Source: Caprella mutica | Taxonomy: Eukaryota; Arthropoda; Malacostraca; Amphipoda; Caprellidae | Assembly: GCA_947561585.1 (NCBI GenBank) | Contig: CANNZV010000119.1 | Location: forward strand, 391,748 to 455,747 | Length of the DNA stretch: 64,000 bases | Direction of reading: 5' to 3' | Part shown: positions 59,001-64,000 of the stretch, piece by piece | Layout: the number at the start of each line of letters is the position of its first letter | Position numbering within the stretch: the stretch's first letter is position 1 | Notes under the pieces: model-generated | Databases searched by the model: none | Told to the model about the DNA's origin: nothing | Seen by the model: only the letters and a program-made list of their open reading frames with translations | Made by a program: the position numbers and the translations under genes

Positions 59001-62000
59001 TAAGTAACCATTTTTCTTTTTTATCGTACTTTAAAAGCAAAACAAAAGTTAGGGCAGCAAAACAACCACCAACACACTGGTAAAACATACACGTACCTAC
59101 ACACTGATAAAACATAAAAAGTCCTAAATAAACACACACATACATTGCCCTGCCCTCGCACACTGTAAACAAAGGATGTCTGTTCTGGGCACTAGGTTCA
59201 CTTATCAATGAGGGTACAGTTGTCTGGCAGAGTGTGTTACTGTGTACCACCCATTGGTCATTGGATTGATTCAATATACTGAGGGTATAGTCTTATCTCA
59301 ACACACAAATGGTAACATTAACAACAGTCTAAATTATCTGGGATAATTTACGTTTCAAAATAAAGAACAGGGCTACAAATTAACTACAAATTTTAATAAT
59401 AAAAATATATGTAAGTTTTGATTCTAATAGTATTGATTTAATGATTTTAAACATTAAATCTGAAAATATACATATTATATCCTAAATATTATCAAACTTA
59501 TAGTCGAAACGTCAGGATTTTATTTATTATGGAAAAAATAATTATATATAAAAAAATAAAAATTTAGGTTTTTCCTTTATTTTGAATTCTTAATTATATA
59601 ATTCTGTTAAATAACATACCAACTATCATCACTGTAGTTAAGCAGTATTGTGAAGTGAAATTGAAGCTCCACAACCCAGACTGTATTTTCTCAGGCTATA
59701 ACATGTGTTAGTTATACCCGTGAGAAGGCACATCACAGCACAGCTAGTTGCTAGTGTAAAGCTGTGTGGGCGTACAGCCTTTATGGGCATGGCATGCACT
59801 GCACAGTGCCACTGTACATCTTTGCACAGTGCACTGTGCATCTTTGCACTAAAATAGCTATGGTAACGAAGAACACACTCGCACTCAAATTTTAACTTTA
59901 AATGAATGATATTAGTGATGTTAAGAAGAGAGGGTATCACTAATTCACTAAATAGTGATGCAATTTATCTAATAAAGTGAGTTTAAAGGTAAGAGAAGTA
60001 TAATAATATAGAGTGTAAAATGAGGCTAACATTGACCAACAAAGAAGTCATTCAGTGAGTTAAGTGAAGATATTGAGAGAGGGGCACTGCGAGTACAGTG
60101 TACTACTGACAGAAAAGTACACTGCTGACAGCAAAGTACACTGCTGACAGTAAAGTACACTGCTGACAGCAAAGTACACTGCTGACAGCAAAGTACACTG
60201 CTGACAGTAAAGTACACTGCTGAGAGTGAAGTACACTGCTGACAGCAAAGTACACTGCTGACAGAAAAGTACACTGCTGACAGTAAAGTACACTTCTGGC
60301 AGTAAAGTACACTGCTGACAGTAAAGTACACTGCTGACAGCAAAGTACACTGCTGACAGTAAAGTACACTGCTGAGAGTGAAGTACACTGCTGACAGCAA
60401 AGTACACTGCTGACAGTAAAGTACACTGCTGACAGCAAAGTACACTGCTGACAGCAAAGTACACTGCTGACAGTAAAGTACACTGCTGAGAGTGAAGTAC
60501 ACTGCTGACAGCAAAGTACACTGCTGAGAGTAAAGTACACTGCTGACAGTAAAGTACACTTCTGGCAGTAAAGTACACTGCTGACAGTAAAGTACACTGC
60601 TGACAGCAAAGTACACTGCTGACAGCAAAGTACACTGCTGACAGTAAAGTACACTGCTGACAGTAATGTACACTGCTGGCAGTAAAGTACACTGCTGACA
60701 GTAAAGTACACTGCTGAGAGTGAAGTACACTGCTGACAGCAAAGTACACTGCTGACAGTAAAGTACACTGCTGACAGTAAAGTACACTGCTGGCAGTAAA
60801 GTACACTGCTGACAGTAAAGTACACTGCTGACAGCAAAGTACACTGCTGACAGCAAAGTACACTGCTGAGAGTGAAGTACACTGCTGACAGCGAAGTACA
60901 CTGCTGACAGTAAAGTACACTGCTGACAGTAAAGTACACTGCTGGCAGTAAAGTACACTGCTGACAGTAAAGTACACTGCTGACAGCAAAGTACACTGCT
61001 GACAGCAAGGTACACTGCTGACAGCAAAGTACACTGCTGACAGTAAAGTACACTGCTGACAGTAAAGTACACTGCTGGCAGTAAAGTACACTGCTGACAG
61101 TAAAGTACACTGTTGACAGAAAAGTACACTGCTGACAGAAAAGTACACTGCTGACAGCAAAGTACACTGCTGACAGCAAAGTACACTGCTGACAGCAAAG
61201 TACACTGCTGACAGCAAAGTACACTGCTGACAGCAAGGTACACTGCTGACAGCAAGGTACACTGCTGACAGCAAGGTACACTGCTGACAGCAAGGTACAC
61301 TGCTGACAGCAAGGTACACTGCTGACAGCAAAGTACACTGCTGACAGTAAAGTACACTGCTGACAGTAAAGTACACTGCTGGCAGTAAAGTACACTGCTG
61401 ACAGTAAAGTACACTGTTGACAGAAAAGTACACTGCTGACAGAAAAGTACACTGCTGACAGCAAAGTACACTGCTGACAGCAAAGTACACTGCTGACAGC
61501 AAAGTACACTGCTGACAGCAAAGTACACTGCTGACAGCAAGGTACACTGCTGACAGCAAGGTACACTGCTGACAGCAAGGTACACTGCTGACAGCAAGGT
61601 ACACTGCTGACAGCGAATCAATAACTACAATAACTCTTTTATCCACTCACGGTAATATCCACTCGGCTGGTACAGCGCATGTTCTGTCCACAAGGTCCGT
61701 ATGTGACTCTCCTCGAGGGGTTGATGTCACACCTCTGCCCCAGAGTTCTGCGGCACACGAGGCAGCAATTACAGGCGTCCATGGCCTCAGCTCCGGGGCA
61801 GTCATCCACTGAGGGACACTTTGACCTGTTAAAAGGAAATATTCTATTGGAGGGGGCATGGAGTGGAGGACATTTTGATGTATCTTTTCACTATTCAATG
61901 ACAGGAGAGATTAATCTTCTGTCTTTACTAAGAAGGTGGTGTAATTTATATTTATTTGATACTAGTTAAATATGACATTTTATCACCAATTGATAAAAGA

Positions 62001-62920
62001 AGGCGTTTGAGCTATTTTCAGAGAAACTTAAGGTCTTTCAAGGGACTCGTACAGAGCACTTTAATATGATTTAGCTTATAAATATAGTTAGTGTCTAGCA
62101 CTATGAGTAAAAATTTCAAACATTGCCATTAATCAGTATAATCAAAAACCTACTATTAGTGTCAAAGTAAAGACAGTGGTAAAAGGTATGGTTGAAAACT
62201 TACAACAACAGAAAAAAAATATTTTATGTATTCAGATTTTAAATAAGCTTCGATTTCTGAAATAATATATCATGCATAACGATTAGCACTCATAATTTTT
62301 GAACATCAAATACATCTGTATCGAAATATAATAAAACATATTTTATTTTTCATAATTTAGTGATTTCGTCAATAAATTAATTTTTTGTTCCTGAATTATG
62401 ATAATAGAATGAAAGAAGAAGAAAAAAGAGTGATTGATTTCTTTCGAATTAGGAAGCAATCGAATTGGGAAACTAGCACTTGATTATCAAAATAACCTAA
62501 TGATGAAATTTCGATTTTCAAAATATAATTATCTATTTCCGATCTGAAAAAAAAATTCACCCAGATTCAAAATTTTTGTATAACTGCCTTGGTCATTGGA
62601 AAAACCTACAAAAGAGTAAACTTTAATTTTGATCGCAACCCATAAATGGAATTAAAATGATTCTCTATTTTTATAGTCATTTCTCCGTACTATAAAATAT
62701 AAAAAAAGTTAATTACATATTCCATAACTTCGGTCGGTTGAACAATAAAATCGACTTATTGTAAAAATTCTCGATATTAACTCGTAAAGTTAATATCTTA
62801 GATGAAAATTAACCACATAATAACTTACTTGTCGCACAGACCGCATTGTCCGTAACTTTGTGCCGCCACACCCACCAGGAGGAAGGCGGCGGCAACCACC
62901 ATATGCGCTGCCTTGGTCAT
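56039..62920 (-). CDS. Secreted IGFBP-Kazal-Ig protein (IGFBP7/IGFBP-rP1-like), 252 aa
   Basis: Coding exons, 5' to 3': 62920-62829, 61825-61651, 57368-57212, 56958-56815, 56530-56451, 56261-56168 and 56055-56039; all junctions are AG/GT with matching phases, 253 codons with TAA. Residues 1-20 or so are a signal peptide (MTKAAHMVVAAAFLLVGVAA). Residues 25-89 are a cysteine-rich IGFBP N-domain (CGLCDKSKC, CNCCLVC at 49-55). Residues 96-136 form a Kazal domain (CQCVNQQEVCGSDGKTYDTPC). From 142 there is one Ig domain with Cys164, Trp176 and YAC Cys227. This order is that of IGFBP-related protein 1. In insects such proteins are thought to bind insulin-like peptides or act in the matrix; binding here is not shown by sequence. 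Intron 2 is 4.3 kb with a minisatellite and a hAT-like element. Its 3' half was duplicated into 44140-45075. Confidence 0.92.
56575..56745. mobile_element. Small hAT-type MITE in IGFBP-like intron (copy 2)
   Basis: Paralogue of 44682-44865, with TTTTAAAATCATAGATCT at the left mirrored at the right. Shorter by about 15 bp in the middle. Confidence 0.65.
57050..57175. repeat. Palindromic MITE (copy 2)
   Basis: GAATTATCAGTCGGTTTCAC is mirrored by GTGAAACCGACCGATAATTC. Paralogue of 45168-45295 with better preserved arms. Confidence 0.65.
57486..58636. mobile_element. hAT-like element, 1151 bp, 8-bp target duplication
   Basis: Perfect target duplications GTTTGAAT (57478-57485; 58637-58644) flank ends TAGGGTTTTTCTC and the inverse TAGAGTTTCTCAT. 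Both subterminal regions carry several CCCGGGAT / ATCCCGGG words (57498-57570 and 58550-58605), possible transposase-binding repeats. No transposase ORF is seen. It lies in intron 2 of the IGFBP-like gene. Confidence 0.82.
58653..58843. mobile_element. Possible pogo/Tc1-type MITE, 191 bp
   Basis: CAGTGAAACTT and the inverse of the right end (CAGTAAAATTT) are flanked by TA on each side. Internal stems (GAGTTATGAA / TTCATAACTC; TAGTTTTCTATG / CATAGAAAACTA) support a compact hairpin element. Confidence 0.5.
58844..60097. other. IGFBP-like intron 2, no feature recognised
   Basis: AT-rich. A small cluster of CACAGTGC/CATCTTTGCAC words lies at 59800-59850. The minus-strand ORFs of 96-100 aa here have no recognisable domain and lie inside the intron. 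Confidence 0.4.
60098..61617. repeat. 19-bp minisatellite, about 80 units, with 304-bp higher-order repeat
   Basis: The unit is GTACACTGCTGACAGCAAA, with variants at a few positions (CAGTAAA, CAGAAAA, GAGAGTGAA, GGCAGTAAA, AGCAAGG). Near the right end a 16-unit block is itself repeated: the rare TGTTGACAGAAAAG variant occurs at 61111 and again at 61415, exactly 304 bases apart. Because 19 is not a multiple of 3 and the unit has no minus-strand stop, all three minus frames stay open for about 1.5 kb. These 491-531-aa ORFs are artefacts inside intron 2 of the IGFBP-like gene. Confidence 0.95.
61826..62828. other. IGFBP-like intron 1, no feature recognised
   Basis: About 1 kb of AT-rich sequence between coding exons 1 and 2. 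I see no repeat or ORF of note. Confidence 0.5.
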
Positions 62921-64000
62921 GGCTGTCACTCTACTGATGCCTTCCTAGCCACAGATCCTCTTTGTCGGGGAATTGCAGCCTCCTTTGTAGGATTTATTGA
63001 CACAGGGGGGAGGGGGGTGCCTAGGAGTTATCCACCTCAAATCTTTTCATTTATTTGAAATAGGTTTTAAAAGTTCATGGATATTCATTGGGAAGTTCTT
63101 TTTACGTTGTCATAAGCGAGGTTTCTCAGCATACAGTTACAGGTTAAAGCTATTCTCCTCATTCATCAATGAGTGCAAACATATGTTTTCTCAGTCTCTG
63201 CAACCTCAGACAGACCAAAGAACTCTGCATAACAACGGTCCCTCTTTGCTTCTTTGTGATCAATGAAGTGGTTATGCTGAATTGAGAGCAGCGGCAAATA
63301 TTCATATATTGTATGGTACCTAAATAACATTACTAATATTGCATATTAGTAATGCAGTTTTGACTATGCAAAATAAATTTTCTTTCATCCATTAACAGCA
63401 TTTGACGCATTTTGAGTGTTTCTAATTTGCAATAAAAAATGACGTTTCTGATGGTACACTACAATCCTCGTATAATTTATGAATTATGATCCGTAACTAA
63501 ATAAATTAAATCCAAGTAGTAAGTACTACACCTATCCAATAGTTTACTAGGAAATATCTAATGGTAAAGTCTGGTAGTGGTACCATCATAACCTTCGCAA
63601 AATTGCATAAGGTTATGTTTTGGTAGGATATATTTCTAGTATGTACTATTATTTCTAATGGCTAGGGTTGTGACAATACGAGTTTAAAATCATAGATCCC
63701 GAAAATGTTATAGACGGAGTAAATTAAACACTATTGACTCGTTCTAACCAGCGGTATATAGTATTCGATACCATTTCATTTCCTTTCGTCTTTGATATTC
63801 TGAAGATCTATGATTTTAAATGCATATTGTCACAGCCCTACTAATGGCATTGGTAATCACGCTAATAAATTATTTAAAAGGTATACAGTTATAGCAATCA
63901 GGTAAAGTGTATTAATTAGAATGTAAAAGTTTATTTGACTAAAGGCCTTGTTACACGATGCGAGTTACTGTCGTTACGATGGAATAAAATAATATTGATT
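62921..64000. other. 5' flank of the IGFBP-like gene
   Basis: The 5' UTR and promoter of the minus-strand gene should lie here. GC content is raised just upstream of the ATG (62921-63030), then AT-rich. A hAT-type MITE sits at 63663-63840. The last 60 bases (AAAGGCCTTGTTACACGATG…) look like the start of another TIR element cut by the window edge. No TATA or initiator can be named. Confidence 0.4.
63663..63840. mobile_element. hAT-type MITE, 178 bp
   Basis: Perfect target duplication CTAATGGC (63655-63662; 63841-63848). Ends TAGGGTTGTGACAATA and the inverse TAGGGCTGTGACAATA, with AAAATCATAGATC arms further in. This copy defines the family found in the Ig-domain introns (44682-44865 and 56575-56745). 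Confidence 0.88.

Noticed and set aside
59638..59940. 100-aa minus-strand ORF in the IGFBP-like intron
   Set aside because: No domain, no splice signals, and it lies between two well-defined exons of another gene.
60098..61617. CRISPR-like array
   Set aside because: Units are directly adjacent with no unique spacers, and the host is an animal.
60026..61646. Three long minus-strand ORFs (491-531 aa), Cys/Gln/Val-rich repeat proteins
   Set aside because: They are three frames of the same 19-bp tandem repeat inside an intron; period and content follow from the repeat unit, not from coding selection.
1..64000. A novel multi-gene defence or mobile system
   Set aside because: Everything coding here resolves to UGTs, one IGFBP/Kazal/Ig gene and known transposon classes; I found no unexplained conserved gene set.

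Overview
This window is AT-rich animal nuclear DNA, almost certainly from an insect. Genes are split into many short exons with GT/AG introns, and there is a tandem family of insect-type UDP-glycosyltransferases (UGTs). Copia, BEL/Pao, mariner-like and hAT-like elements fill the introns. I cannot name the species; a hemipteran-like genome is only a guess.

Layout: four plus-strand UGT genes lie head to tail. UGT-0 is cut by the left edge (exons 5-10, 104-6578). UGT-1 is complete (8413-22838, 10 coding exons, 512 aa). UGT-2 (30017-43718) and UGT-3 (48025-55617) each have 10 coding exons and 503 aa. All four share the same exon phases. After them, on the minus strand, lies a complete secreted protein gene with IGFBP, Kazal and Ig domains (62920 down to 56039, 7 coding exons, 252 aa). 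Between UGT-2 and UGT-3 sits an orphan copy of only its four 3' exons (45075-44140). This is explained by a tandem duplication of a roughly 10.7 kb unit (UGT plus the 3' half of the IGFBP-like gene): about 25868-45315 is copy 1 and about 45335-57196 is copy 2. UGT-0 and UGT-1 share flanks in the same way, so the array grew by repeated unequal duplication.

Mobile DNA explains most of the rest. Intron 7 of UGT-1, -2 and -3 carries the same large inverted-repeat element. In UGT-1 it is split by a copia retrotransposon (11635-17714, minus strand), one LTR of which contains a 1.27 kb TIR element that itself holds a palindromic MITE. In UGT-2 intron 7 there is a BEL/Pao element (32551-39846, minus strand) whose two 793-bp LTRs look identical. 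In UGT-3 intron 7 the inverted-repeat element contains a decayed mariner-like element. A mariner-like element with DD37D spacing lies upstream of UGT-2. Long intron 2 of the IGFBP-like gene contains a roughly 80-copy 19-bp minisatellite, a hAT-like element and other debris.

Most notable: UGT-2 and UGT-3 keep open reading frames and splice sites but have lost the N-terminal catalytic histidine. Each also has a different change in the C-terminal UDP-sugar signature, and both have lost the C-terminal di-lysine ER retrieval motif. They look like paired candidate pseudoenzymes. I see no new defence or other multi-gene system, no CRISPR array, and no RNA gene I can support.
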